From JAHFUI01 sp041485905 (GTDB lineage: Bacteria; Acidobacteriota; Vicinamibacteria; Vicinamibacterales; CAVVIG01): a stretch of DNA of 15,397 nt. The notes beneath the pieces are model-generated. The model saw only the letters and a list, made by a program, of their open reading frames with translations. It did no database searches and was not told the origin of the DNA. The position numbers were made by a program, and so were the translations under genes. Shown here piece after piece: positions 1 through 7,857 of this stretch; positions within the stretch are counted from its first letter, which is position 1; each line of letters starts with the position of its first letter. The stretch covers positions 1-15,397 of the forward strand of contig JBGPKK010000106.1 in NCBI GenBank assembly GCA_041485905.1. Reading direction: 5' to 3'.

Positions 1-130
1 CATCCGCGGACACCGTCGCTTTATCGAGCGTGGCGGGAGTTGCACCTTGAGCGAAAGCGGTGCCGGACATACAGGCGAATGCCGCGAAGACGATCAGGGC
101 CGATCCGAAGAACCGTGTTTTCTTGATCAT
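1..130 (-). CDS. Secreted protein of unknown function, N-terminal part only
   Basis: The gene starts at an ATG at 130-128 and runs off the left edge, leaving 43 codons. The first 27 residues read as a Sec signal peptide: a basic start (MIKKTR), a hydrophobic core (ALIVFAAFACM) and a likely cleavage site after AFA before QG. A strong Shine-Dalgarno stretch (GGAGGAGAGAG) ends a few bases before the ATG, which fixes the start. A cysteine at about residue 20 sits in a weak lipobox-like context, but the AFA/QG site looks better. The gene begins 29 bases after the stop of the cytochrome c gene, in the same direction, so it is probably the next gene of that operon. Too little remains to name a family. 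Confidence 0.75.
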   Translation of the reverse strand, partial: MIKKTRFFGSALIVFAAFACMSGTAFAQGATPATLDKATVSAD

Positions 131-159
131 GTCTCTCTCCTCCACATTCGTTGCCTTGG

Positions 160-1266
160 CTATCGACCCGCTGCCGGCTTCGCAAACTTGGCGTTGTCGA
201 TCGCCACGTTGTCCTCGACCTTGCTGACGCGAAGCGTCGCGTTGGGCGCCAGCTCGGTGCGCGGATTCGCCGGATTCATGTGAATCACAAACGGAAACTT
301 CACGCCGCTGCCGGTGTCGCGGTAATCCTCGAAATCCGTCTGGAACGGGCTGTCGCCGGCTGGAGTCGGCAGCACGGTCTGTTTCCGCAGGAGCAGACCC
401 GACTGCGTGTCGAAGTACAGCGACTCGGGTGTGTCTCCCTGCGGGACGCCGACGACCACGTAGGCGTCGCGGCCGTTCACCTTCTCGATCCCCCGTACGG
501 TGATTTGCGCATACTGCCGCTTCAGATTCATGGGCTCGTAGAAATCCGCGGCGCGCGCCGCGCGCCCGACGTCGAGCTTGATCGGCTCGGTGACGCGCCC
601 CGCCTGATCCTGCGACCACGCCGTCGTGCCGTCGAACCCCTGCGAGATTGCATAGGTCGCCGTGCGGTAGGTGGTGACGGCGAGGTTCGGCGCTTTGAGG
701 GACCGTTCGACCGTCGCCGGCGTCCGCACGGTCCCGCCGGGACCGGTGGGGATGTACTGCGTCCCGGTGATCACGCGGCCGGTCACTTTCCGCAGCGCCT
801 GTTCGCCCCCGAGCGCTTCGACATACTTGGCCAGGATCTGATCCACGGTCGGCAGTGCCGGTTTCGCCGCGACCGTCGGCTCGAGCACTGGGAAGGACGG
901 CATGTTGGCGGGCACCGGGCGTCCGTTATGACAGGTGTAGCAGGTCACCACCTGACGGCCGGCGAACTGGCGCCTGTTGATGTCGTTCATCATGACGATC
1001 ATCGTGCGCGCAATCTCCTTCGGCCCCTTGACGTCCTTCTCCCACTCACGCTCGATGTGGCAGTACAGGCAGTCCATGCCGAGCGCGCCCTTCATAAGGT
1101 GCATCGATTGATTCAACTCAGTGGCAGGAGTCCCCTGGAGCACCTTGATGTTCTTGTACACCTGTTCGGCGGTCTTTCCTTCCGGTGAAACGCCCTGCGC
1201 AGATACGAGCCCCGCAACTGCCATCACCAGCCCGACAACGGATGCGCAACAGAGTGAACGATGCAT
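160..1266 (-). CDS. Secreted di-heme cytochrome c, reaction-centre-cytochrome-like, with LolA-like C-terminal domain
   Basis: This is a 368-aa exported electron carrier. The first ~23 residues are a signal peptide ending VSA/QG. The next ~90 residues carry two heme-attachment motifs, CLYCH (C66, C69, H70) and CYTCH (C109, C112, H113). Methionines at 55, 58, 64, 89, 92 and 93 are candidate axial ligands, as in the photosynthetic reaction-centre cytochrome c subunit family (PF02276). Non-phototrophic Acidobacteriota carry many relatives, so this is not evidence for photosynthesis. From about residue 135 (motif LPTVDQILAKYVEALGG) the protein looks like the beta-rich LolA / outer-membrane lipoprotein-sorting fold. 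The partner and redox potential are unknown. It starts 7 bases after the amidohydrolase stop, so the two are almost certainly co-transcribed. The heme motifs make the cytochrome call firm; the C-terminal fold assignment is weaker. Confidence 0.9.
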   Translation of the reverse strand: MHRSLCCASVVGLVMAVAGLVSAQGVSPEGKTAEQVYKNIKVLQGTPATELNQSMHLMKGALGMDCLYCHIEREWEKDVKGPKEIARTMIVMMNDINRRQFAGRQVVTCYTCHNGRPVPANMPSFPVLEPTVAAKPALPTVDQILAKYVEALGGEQALRKVTGRVITGTQYIPTGPGGTVRTPATVERSLKAPNLAVTTYRTATYAISQGFDGTTAWSQDQAGRVTEPIKLDVGRAARAADFYEPMNLKRQYAQITVRGIEKVNGRDAYVVVGVPQGDTPESLYFDTQSGLLLRKQTVLPTPAGDSPFQTDFEDYRDTGSGVKFPFVIHMNPANPRTELAPNATLRVSKVEDNVAIDNAKFAKPAAGR

Positions 1267-1273
1267 AAGTCAC

Positions 1274-3004
1274 CTATCGTGTTGAGGAAATAGTGCCGGC
1301 GTCGTAGACGATGCGCCCACCCACCATCGTCATCACCGGCCTGATGTCCTTGATCTGATCCGCGGGAATCGTAAGGTAGTCGCGATCCAGCACCACCAGG
1401 TCGGCCAGCTTCCCCGGCTGGATCGAACCCAGGGTGTTCTCCTGAAAAACCAGGAACGCATTTTTGCGTGTGTGGGCGATCAAGGCGTCCTCGCGGCTGA
1501 TCGTTTGCCTGATGACCTTGGTGCCACCAGGCATCTTGCCGGTCACGGCAAAATACAGCGTCGTGAACGGCAGATATTGATTGGCCGCGGTGGCATCGGT
1601 CCCCAGACCCCACACGATGCCGCTGTTTTGAATCGTCGCGAGCGGCGGCATGTCGTACGCCCCGTCTCCGAATCCTTCGTGCATGATCCCGCCGTTGATG
1701 ACGGCCCACGGGTGCACGGCCGCATACATGCCCAGCTTCTTCATGCGCTCGAGCTGCGACCGGTCGATCTGGTTCACGTGGGCAAGAGCCCAGCGCAGGT
1801 TCTTGATGGGATATTCCTTGTTGACCGCTTCGATCTGGTCGAGGAATGCATTAATCGTATCGTGCAGCTCCGCGTGCACGTGCAAAGGCAGGCGAGCCTT
1901 CGCAATCGCCATGGCCATGCGCCGCCACTGCTCGAGCTGATCGGGCGTTGGATTGGACTTCAGCGCGAACATCGGGTCGTGCAGCGGCGTATATACGCTT
2001 TCCCCGAAGACGACGTTGTCGATGAACTCGTCGCCCTGATACAGCTTCATCTGGGCGATTTGCTGGATAGACCGGTCGACCTGCGCCGCGCTGCCGGCGG
2101 CGGCGCCCCCGATGCAGAAGACACGGACGTTGAGAAGCCCCTGCGCCTTCCATTTCTGGAAAATCTCCAGCACGTCGGCGTTGCATCCCGCGACGCCGAA
2201 CGAGCTGAGGCCAGCTCGATTCATGTCTTTGACCAACGCCAGACTGCTGGCTTCGAGCTGATCAGGCGCCACCTTCGGAAGGCGGGCGGCAACGGGACGG
2301 GTGGCGGCGATGTCGCCCTTGATCACGCCGGTCGGCTTCCCCGCCGCGTCGCGCATGATTGACCCTTTGACGAAGTCGGCGGGGTCGGGTGCGTTCTCTT
2401 TGATCCCGAACGCCTCAAGGGCGCGGCTGTTCAGAAAGACCTGATAGTAAGACTCCTGCAGCGCGACCGGATTGTCCGGCGCAATCCGATCGAGCTCTTC
2501 GCGCGTGAACGGTTTGGGATCGTCCGCGAACTGCTGATGGGCCCACCCACCGATGTTGAAGACCCAGCCTCCCGGACCCTCCGCCTTCGCCCTGGCGCGC
2601 ACCATCTCGATCGCCTGTTTGCGCGACTCGACGCCGTCGAAGCGGAGCTCCCGCAGCCAGGTGGTCCCGGCGCGCAGAAGATGCATGTGGTTGTCGATCA
2701 GCCCGGGGGTGACCGCCCTTCCGCCCAGGTCGATCCTTCTGGTGTTGGGACCCGCGAGCCGGGTGATGTCCTGGCTGGTGCCGACCGCCACGATGCGGTC
2801 GCCACGGATCGCCACCGCTTGAGCGATCGTGAAGCGCTCGTCGACGGTGATGATCTTGCCGTTCGACAGAATCAGATCCGCTTGCCCCGCCGAAGCCTCT
2901 GGCGAAGGCCGGGGCGCCGGCTGTTGCGCGCGAACTATTGCGCCCGCACCCGCGATCGCAAGCAACCCTCCGACGGCCGCGATGTTCCAAGTCAGGCGTG
3001 TCAC
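1274..3004 (-). CDS. Exported YtcJ-like amidohydrolase (Amidohydro_3 family)
   Basis: This metal-dependent hydrolase of about 576 aa belongs to the amidohydrolase superfamily (PF07969, YtcJ-like), which cleaves C-N bonds in amides, cyclic amides or ureas. The family strand DLILSNGKIITVDE is followed by the metal motif HMH (H106, H108), HVH near 375-377, AHVNQID (H409) and GTDATAANQ (D470), so the barrel active site looks complete. The GTG at 3004 was preferred as start because GGGGGAT lies just upstream and translation then opens with a clean signal peptide (MTRLTWN, hydrophobic core, VRA/QQ). A TTG at 3016 is the alternative. The enzyme should act outside the cytoplasm, unlike the two dehydrogenases upstream. 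It begins 21 bases after the alcohol dehydrogenase stop. The substrate cannot be predicted: YtcJ relatives are very broad. Confidence 0.9.
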   Translation of the reverse strand: MTRLTWNIAAVGGLLAIAGAGAIVRAQQPAPRPSPEASAGQADLILSNGKIITVDERFTIAQAVAIRGDRIVAVGTSQDITRLAGPNTRRIDLGGRAVTPGLIDNHMHLLRAGTTWLRELRFDGVESRKQAIEMVRARAKAEGPGGWVFNIGGWAHQQFADDPKPFTREELDRIAPDNPVALQESYYQVFLNSRALEAFGIKENAPDPADFVKGSIMRDAAGKPTGVIKGDIAATRPVAARLPKVAPDQLEASSLALVKDMNRAGLSSFGVAGCNADVLEIFQKWKAQGLLNVRVFCIGGAAAGSAAQVDRSIQQIAQMKLYQGDEFIDNVVFGESVYTPLHDPMFALKSNPTPDQLEQWRRMAMAIAKARLPLHVHAELHDTINAFLDQIEAVNKEYPIKNLRWALAHVNQIDRSQLERMKKLGMYAAVHPWAVINGGIMHEGFGDGAYDMPPLATIQNSGIVWGLGTDATAANQYLPFTTLYFAVTGKMPGGTKVIRQTISREDALIAHTRKNAFLVFQENTLGSIQPGKLADLVVLDRDYLTIPADQIKDIRPVMTMVGGRIVYDAGTISSTR

Positions 3005-3025
3005 AGCATCCCCCAACGGTTTGGT

Positions 3026-4042
3026 TTACTGATGGTCCAGAATGATCTTCATCCGCGGGCCGCTGTCCGAGCCCAACATGCCGATGGCCGCTTTGAGATC
3101 GCCAAGAGGCATGATGTTGCTGATCAGCGGCTCCAGCCTGACCTGCCCACGTTCCACGAGCGCGATCGCTCCCGGATAGTCCTCGCTCTTGGCAACCCGG
3201 GCGCCGATGAGCGAGAGCTCCTTGAAGTAGAGATCGTAGAAGGGCAACGCTCCCTCTTTGGCGGTGATGATGCCGAAGAGCAACAGCCGGCCGCCGGAGC
3301 GGGCCATGTCGATCGACGTCGACAACGACGGCAGAATCCCTGTCGTCTCGATGACGACGTCGGCGCCGCGGCCCTCGGTCGCTTCCCGCACTCTGTCGAT
3401 CGCTCCCTCGCCGCCGGGAATCGTCAGATCGGCTCCGAGTTGCTCCGCCAACGCCCGCTTGTCCGCGCTGCGCGTGACGCCGATGACCGGGCTGGCCCCC
3501 CGCGCTTTGGCCAGTTGCACGTGCAGCTGGCCGGTCACGCCCAGGCCGAAGACGACGACCGATTCCCCGGGAAAAATATCGACCTGTCGCTGCGCGTGCA
3601 AACAGGTCGTCAGCACCTGGATGAGGGGAGCGGTCCGGTTGTCGATGGAATCGGGAAGCGCGAACACGTGGCTCGCGGGAGCGGCGACAAATTCGGCGAA
3701 CCCGCCGTTCATGTCGCGGCCGATCAACATACCCTTCGGACACAAATGGGTCTGGCCGATCCGGCAGTGGAAACAGGCGCCGCAGTACAGCTCCGGGTCG
3801 ACGATGACCCGCTGCCCGGCGTGGAAGGATCCGGCGCCGCCGGCGTCAGCGACCTCGCCGGCCATCTCGTGACCCATGACCCGCGGATAGCTGACGGGGA
3901 TCGCGCCGCTGTAGATCTTGAAATCGGTCCCGCAGATTCCGCTGTGCGTCACACGCACGAGCACCTGCGCCGAATCAGGACGCGGCCGCGACACCTCGTC
4001 CGGCACAAGCTCCCACGGCGCCCGCAGAACCATCGCTTTCAT
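3026..4042 (-). CDS. Zinc-dependent alcohol/polyol dehydrogenase (MDR superfamily)
   Basis: This is a 338-aa NAD(P)-dependent dehydrogenase of the medium-chain family (threonine, sorbitol and galactitol dehydrogenase-like). The catalytic zinc ligand is in GICGTD (C37), followed by GHE (H58, E59). The structural zinc cluster is C87, C90, C93 and C101 in the stretch CGACFHC...HLC. The Rossmann motif is GLGVTG (G166, G168, G171). All hallmark residues are present at the usual length. Its ATG overlaps the stop of the upstream 2-hydroxyacid dehydrogenase as ATGA (4042-4039), a sign of translational coupling. The pair may oxidise or reduce successive hydroxyl/keto groups of one substrate; that is inference from adjacency. 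The exact alcohol is unknown. A second ATG at 4033 is possible but would lose the coupling overlap. Confidence 0.92.
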   Translation of the reverse strand: MKAMVLRAPWELVPDEVSRPRPDSAQVLVRVTHSGICGTDFKIYSGAIPVSYPRVMGHEMAGEVADAGGAGSFHAGQRVIVDPELYCGACFHCRIGQTHLCPKGMLIGRDMNGGFAEFVAAPASHVFALPDSIDNRTAPLIQVLTTCLHAQRQVDIFPGESVVVFGLGVTGQLHVQLAKARGASPVIGVTRSADKRALAEQLGADLTIPGGEGAIDRVREATEGRGADVVIETTGILPSLSTSIDMARSGGRLLLFGIITAKEGALPFYDLYFKELSLIGARVAKSEDYPGAIALVERGQVRLEPLISNIMPLGDLKAAIGMLGSDSGPRMKIILDHQ

Positions 4043-5019
4043 CGGGTCGCGCGCGAAAATACTTCGGGGTTGACGGGATTCCGCGGGGGCTTCCCAGACA
4101 GTACCGCGACGACTTCTTCGGCCGCCTTGCGCTGCAGCTCGAGTAGCGATTCCTCCGAATAGAAGCTGGTATGCGGGGTGATGATCACGTTCGCGCGGCC
4201 GACGAGCGGCGAGTTCACAGGCGGCTCCTGCGGCATCACGTCGAGGGCCGCGCCGCCCAACTGCTCATCGTCGAGCGCCTGCGCCAGGGCCAGTTCGTTC
4301 ACGATGGGGCCGCGGGCGGTGTTGATCAGGTACGCGCCCGGCTTCATCTGCCTGAATGCGTCGGCGTTGAAGAGGTCACGCGTCTCGGGCAGAAGCGGCG
4401 TGTGAATCGACACGTAGTCGGACTGCTTCAGCAGCTCTTCGAATTCCACGCGCTCGACGCTCTCGCGCGCGAACAGTTCCGGTGGCGCAAAGGGATCGTA
4501 GGCGATCACACGCAGACCAAATGATTTCGCCTTCGGTGCGACCAGCTGCGGAATCCGGCCGAAGCCGACCAGGCCCAGGACGCTTCCGCGCAGACGATGG
4601 ATGGGCACCACGGCCTGCATCTCCCACCGGCCCGCCTGAACGTGCGCGTTCGACATGGGGATCTTGCGCACGAGCGCCAGCAGCAGCGCCATCGCATGAT
4701 CGGAGACCTCGTCGATGCAGTAATCCGGCACTTTGGTAACAACGATGCCCGCGTTGGTCGCGGCTGCGAGGTCCACGTTGTCAACGCCGATGCCAAAGCG
4801 CGAGATGATGCGGCAGCGCTTCATCTCTCCGATCATGTCCGCCGTGATTTTCGCGTAGGTCACGAGGAGGGCATCTGCGAGGGTCGCGATACGCAGAATC
4901 GCGTCGGGCGTAGCCTGCGGGGCCAGCTGCAGGTCGGCGCCAATCGTCGCGAGCACCTCGCGCGCCGGATCCAGGTTGGGAAACACCGAATCGGCGACAG
5001 CGACCAGCAGGGGCGGCAT
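4039..5019 (-). CDS. D-isomer-specific 2-hydroxyacid dehydrogenase
   Basis: This is a 326-aa cytoplasmic NAD(P)-dependent oxidoreductase interconverting a 2-keto acid and a D-2-hydroxy acid. The phosphoglycerate dehydrogenase / C-terminal-binding-protein branch fits best. The dinucleotide motif GLVGFGRIPQ spans 149-158, with proline at the place where most relatives have glycine (GRIGR). The catalytic triad is visible: R236 in NTARGP, E265 in MPQEPP and H283 in TPHTSF. The length is typical, without an ACT domain, so a dedicated serine-biosynthesis role is less likely than catabolism of a hydroxy acid. The ATG at 5019 has no Shine-Dalgarno sequence, but a TATAAT box lies 8 bases upstream, suggesting a leaderless or near-leaderless transcript. 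It looks like the first gene of the 5019-to-1 operon and overlaps the alcohol dehydrogenase by 4 bases. Confidence 0.92.
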   Translation of the reverse strand: MPPLLVAVADSVFPNLDPAREVLATIGADLQLAPQATPDAILRIATLADALLVTYAKITADMIGEMKRCRIISRFGIGVDNVDLAAATNAGIVVTKVPDYCIDEVSDHAMALLLALVRKIPMSNAHVQAGRWEMQAVVPIHRLRGSVLGLVGFGRIPQLVAPKAKSFGLRVIAYDPFAPPELFARESVERVEFEELLKQSDYVSIHTPLLPETRDLFNADAFRQMKPGAYLINTARGPIVNELALAQALDDEQLGGAALDVMPQEPPVNSPLVGRANVIITPHTSFYSEESLLELQRKAAEEVVAVLSGKPPRNPVNPEVFSRATR

Positions 5020-5033
5020 TGGGCGGGATTATA
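5020..5033 (-). promoter_or_regulatory. Putative leaderless promoter (-10 TATAAT) of the dehydrogenase operon
   Basis: On the minus strand a perfect TATAAT occupies 5033-5028 and is followed by only 8 bases (CCCGCCCA) before the ATG at 5019. No ribosome binding site fits in that space. The -10 box also lies inside a perfect 7-bp inverted repeat (GCGGGAT, 3-base gap, ATCCCGC; 5023-5039), which could be a hairpin or an operator half-site pair. No convincing -35 box was found; the upstream DNA is the palindromic repeat block. The promoter call rests on the -10 match and its position only. Confidence 0.5.
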
Positions 5034-5098
5034 TCCCGCGGTTGTAAGGGCCGGTCTTTAGACCGGCCCGACGCGTGGCACGGCCTGAAGGCCGTGCC
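5023..5098. repeat. REP-like block of three consecutive palindromes
   Basis: Three perfect inverted repeats follow one another. The first is 5023-5039 (7-bp arms, 3-base loop). The second is 5048-5069 (GGGCCGGTCT, loop TT, AGACCGGCCC; 10-bp arms). The third is 5077-5098 (GGCACGGCCT, loop GA, AGGCCGTGCC; 10-bp arms). Short loops and GC-rich arms are typical of repetitive extragenic palindromic elements, and similar GGCCT/AGGCC and GGTCT/AGACC pairs are, from recollection, common in Acidobacteriota genomes. The two larger palindromes lie inside the 3' end of the molybdenum hydroxylase gene, whose stop codon is at the loop of the second one. Stem-loops here could also act as a terminator or RNA processing site between that gene and the downstream operon. 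Confidence 0.8.
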
Positions 5099-7817
5099 CC
5101 ACAGCGGATCGGCGTGTTTTCGGGACCGACGGCGCAGCCGCCGGTGCATCGTCCATCGGGAGGCGGAAACGGCGGATGCCGTCGTACGAATGAAGGGCGC
5201 CTGCGACCGCGCCGGCGGTGGCCACGCACCCGATTTCGCCGACGCCTTTGGCGCCGTAGCCGCCGACTTCATCGGGCACTTCGATCAGGATGATGTCGAC
5301 CGGGGGCATGTGCTTCGCACGCACGATACCCATGTCGCGCAGCGCCAGCGAGTCCGGACGCCCGTTGGTGGACGTGAAATTCTCCGACAGCGCGTACCCT
5401 AGCCCCATGTGAACGCCGCCTTCCATCTGTTCGGCGCACAGTCTCGGGTTGATCGCGCGGCCAGTGTCGTGAGCCGCTACGACGCGCTTGAGCCGCCCCT
5501 CGTCGTCGAGGATGACGACCTGGGTGGAGTAGCTGAAAGTCAAGTGGGTCGTCGGATTCAAAACGGCTTCAGGCGTGCCGGGCCGGGTCGTGAAATTACA
5601 GACGTACTCTCCGGCGTATTCGCGACCCACGAGCTGTTCGAGCGGCAGCTGCTTCAGATCGACGGCCAGTTTTTGTGCCGCCTGCTGCGCCGCCGCGCAG
5701 CTCAGCGTCGTGGCACGCGACGCCCAGGTCTCTCCGCATTTGTTGCCGAGATCCTTGTCCCACCGAACCGTCATCAGGTTCGCCGGCAGGCCGGTCTCCT
5801 CGCAAACGGCCTGCATGGTGGCCGTGTAGACGCCCTGCCCCATTTCCGTGTAGCCGTTGAGAATCTCCAGGCGGGCGCCGCCGATAACGCGAATGATGAT
5901 GTGCCCGCCCTCGACGGTGCCGTTGCCGAGCCCCGTGCTCTTGATGCCGCAGCCGATGCCCTTGTACTTCGCGGTCTTGTACACGTCCTTCACGGCCTCG
6001 AACGACACTCTCATGCCGCGAACGCTCTCCCTCATGATCTGGCCGGTGCCGAACGCGTCGCCGGGATTGAGGATGTTCCGTTCGCGGATGTCCCAGCCGT
6101 CGACACCCACCTTCTCCGCCAGGAGGTCCATGACGCCTTCCATGGCGAACTGGGCCTGGTTGCTGCCGAAGCCGCGCATCGCACCGCTCGTCGGATTGTT
6201 CGTGTAGACAGCGCTCGATGACACGTCTACGCTGGGCACGCGGTACGGACCGCACGAGTGACACGCCGCACGGAGCAGGCACTTCCCGCTCGTCCCCGCG
6301 TAGCCACCCGCGTCGCCGAGAATCCGGGTGCGCAGCGCCAGCAAATGGCCTTCCGCATCCGCGCCGACCGTGAGCTTCAGCGTCATCGGGTGACGCTTGA
6401 CGTGGTGCTGCGTCGATTGCCGTCGCGTGAGCACCGTTTTCACGGGACGCTGCAGCAGGTGCGCGGCCAGCGCGGTCTGTGCCTGGATTGACAGTTCTTC
6501 TTTCGCGCCGAAGGCGCCGCCGCTCGCAGCGAGCGCGATCTCAACGTCCTCGAGCGGGAGCTTCAGGACGGCGGCAATCTGTTTCTGATCAAAGCCGGAG
6601 CCCTGGCTCTCCGAATGGACTTTGACGCCCTTCCCCTGCGGCAATGCCAGGCACGCTTCCGGCTCGAGAAAAGCCGGGTCGATCGCCTGCGTCGCATACG
6701 TCTGTTCGATGACATGCGTCGACGCGGCGAGCGCGGCATCCACATCGCCGCGGGAGAACGCCGTTGTCTCGATGAGATTCGGCGCCACGTGCAGGTTCCC
6801 CGGCGCATGGACTTGTGGGGCACCGGCCTCGAGCGCGGCAAACGGGTCCGTCAGCGGTTCGAGCACGTCGTAGTCCACTTCGACTTTTTCTGCGGCCCGG
6901 CGAGCGTGAAACATCGAGTCGGCGACAACCATCGCGAGAAAATCGCCGACACAGCATGTCGTTTCACCCACGGCAACGAAAATGGGCAGGTCCGGAATGT
7001 TGAGGCCTGTTCCGCGCTCTCCCGGAACGTCGGCGGCGGTGAGAATCCTCACGACACCGGGCATCGCCGCGGCCGCGGATGTGCGAATCGCCAGGACTCT
7101 GGCTCGCGGATGCTCGCTAAGAACGAGGCCGCCGTGCAACATCCCGGGCACGCGCATGTCGTCGACGAACGGTTTCTCGCCGAGTGCCTGCTCCAGCCCG
7201 CCGACGCGCGCAGCCGACCGGCCGATTCCGTCGCCGTTCGCGCCGTTGCGCTTGAACCGAGGATTGCGGCTCAAGCCGAACTCTTCGCCGAAGAAAGAAT
7301 GCCGTCGTGGCTCGGTGCTTGGGAGCCACCCGCCGTGCCGCGACGCATCCCCGGCCGTCTGGATGGCGTCGATGATTCGGCCATAGCCGGTGCAGCGGCA
7401 CAGATGACCGTCGAGCGCTTTGGCGACGGCGCGGCGGTCGTCCGTGAGACCGCGTTCCATCAACGACGCCGCACGGATGAGAATTCCCGGGATACAGAAT
7501 CCGCACTGCACGCCGCCTTCGAGGACGAATGCTTCGCTCAACATACGCCGCGTGTCATCCGGAAGGCCCTCGACCGTGACCACATCGTGGTCCGCCATCT
7601 GTTCCGGCTTACGGAGGCAGGACAGTGCGGGCTGGCCGTCAACCATGATCAGACAGCAGCCACAGGTGCCTTCGGGCGCGCACCCGTCTTTGGGCGACAC
7701 GACGCCGCACTCCTCGCGCAACACTTCGAGGAAGTGCATCCCCGGTTCGTAAGCGGCTTCGGTCGCTTTCCCGTTTAGATTGAACGTGATCCTCGGCATA
7801 TCCTGGGCGTCGCTCAT
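5058..7817 (-). CDS. Fused 2Fe-2S / molybdopterin hydroxylase (xanthine dehydrogenase family, selenium-dependent XDH-like)
   Basis: This cytoplasmic molybdenum hydroxylase of about 919 aa is in the xanthine dehydrogenase / aldehyde oxidase family. It adds a water-derived oxygen to a carbon of a heterocycle or aldehyde. Residues ~10-80 form a plant-type 2Fe-2S domain (C46, C52, C55, C67; spacing C-x5-C-x2-C). Residues ~95-150 form the second 2Fe-2S domain (C105, C108, C140, C142). The molybdopterin domain fills the rest: GGAFGAKEE, GAMRGFGSNQ, EMGQGV and GVGEIG, the last holding the expected catalytic glutamate. No FAD domain lies between. This fused, FAD-less layout and the LPMDD end resemble the family called selenium-dependent xanthine dehydrogenase; no selenocysteine is involved. 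The ATG at 7817 was chosen because the domain starts right after it and a longer form would overlap the divergent gene. The last ~13 residues (GHGLQAVPRVGPV) are encoded by a palindromic repeat. Confidence 0.9.
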   Translation of the reverse strand: MSDAQDMPRITFNLNGKATEAAYEPGMHFLEVLREECGVVSPKDGCAPEGTCGCCLIMVDGQPALSCLRKPEQMADHDVVTVEGLPDDTRRMLSEAFVLEGGVQCGFCIPGILIRAASLMERGLTDDRRAVAKALDGHLCRCTGYGRIIDAIQTAGDASRHGGWLPSTEPRRHSFFGEEFGLSRNPRFKRNGANGDGIGRSAARVGGLEQALGEKPFVDDMRVPGMLHGGLVLSEHPRARVLAIRTSAAAAMPGVVRILTAADVPGERGTGLNIPDLPIFVAVGETTCCVGDFLAMVVADSMFHARRAAEKVEVDYDVLEPLTDPFAALEAGAPQVHAPGNLHVAPNLIETTAFSRGDVDAALAASTHVIEQTYATQAIDPAFLEPEACLALPQGKGVKVHSESQGSGFDQKQIAAVLKLPLEDVEIALAASGGAFGAKEELSIQAQTALAAHLLQRPVKTVLTRRQSTQHHVKRHPMTLKLTVGADAEGHLLALRTRILGDAGGYAGTSGKCLLRAACHSCGPYRVPSVDVSSSAVYTNNPTSGAMRGFGSNQAQFAMEGVMDLLAEKVGVDGWDIRERNILNPGDAFGTGQIMRESVRGMRVSFEAVKDVYKTAKYKGIGCGIKSTGLGNGTVEGGHIIIRVIGGARLEILNGYTEMGQGVYTATMQAVCEETGLPANLMTVRWDKDLGNKCGETWASRATTLSCAAAQQAAQKLAVDLKQLPLEQLVGREYAGEYVCNFTTRPGTPEAVLNPTTHLTFSYSTQVVILDDEGRLKRVVAAHDTGRAINPRLCAEQMEGGVHMGLGYALSENFTSTNGRPDSLALRDMGIVRAKHMPPVDIILIEVPDEVGGYGAKGVGEIGCVATAGAVAGALHSYDGIRRFRLPMDDAPAAAPSVPKTRRSAVGHGLQAVPRVGPV

Positions 7818-7857
7818 GGTATCATCCCGCGGTTTAACACGTCTCACGGAGGCCTTC
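7818..7857. promoter_or_regulatory. Divergent 40-bp intergenic control region
   Basis: This short spacer separates the minus-strand molybdenum hydroxylase (ATG at 7817) from the plus-strand lyase (ATG at 7858). On the plus strand it holds a TATCAT that could be a -10 box (7820-7825) and a clear Shine-Dalgarno GGAGG (7849-7853). The minus strand shows GCGGGATGATACC directly before the ATG and no Shine-Dalgarno, again hinting at leaderless translation. No confident -35 box or operator palindrome was found. With so little room, at least one promoter must extend into a coding sequence. Confidence 0.4.

Noticed and set aside
151..1188. 345-codon plus-strand open frame
   Set aside because: It lies antisense to the di-heme cytochrome gene, is arginine/histidine-rich and has no recognisable domain; a typical high-GC shadow.
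160..1266. Evidence for photosynthesis from the reaction-centre-type cytochrome
   Set aside because: No reaction-centre or pigment genes are present, and non-phototrophic Acidobacteriota carry many such cytochromes.
2537..4162. 541-codon plus-strand open frame
   Set aside because: It spans antisense to three real genes and their junctions, with composition of a shadow frame.
6615..7778. 387-codon plus-strand open frame
   Set aside because: It is antisense to the molybdenum hydroxylase, whose cofactor motifs are clear on the minus strand.
5058..7817. Selenocysteine in the 'selenium-dependent' hydroxylase
   Set aside because: The frame has no internal TGA; in this family selenium is a labile cofactor ligand, and its presence cannot be seen in sequence.
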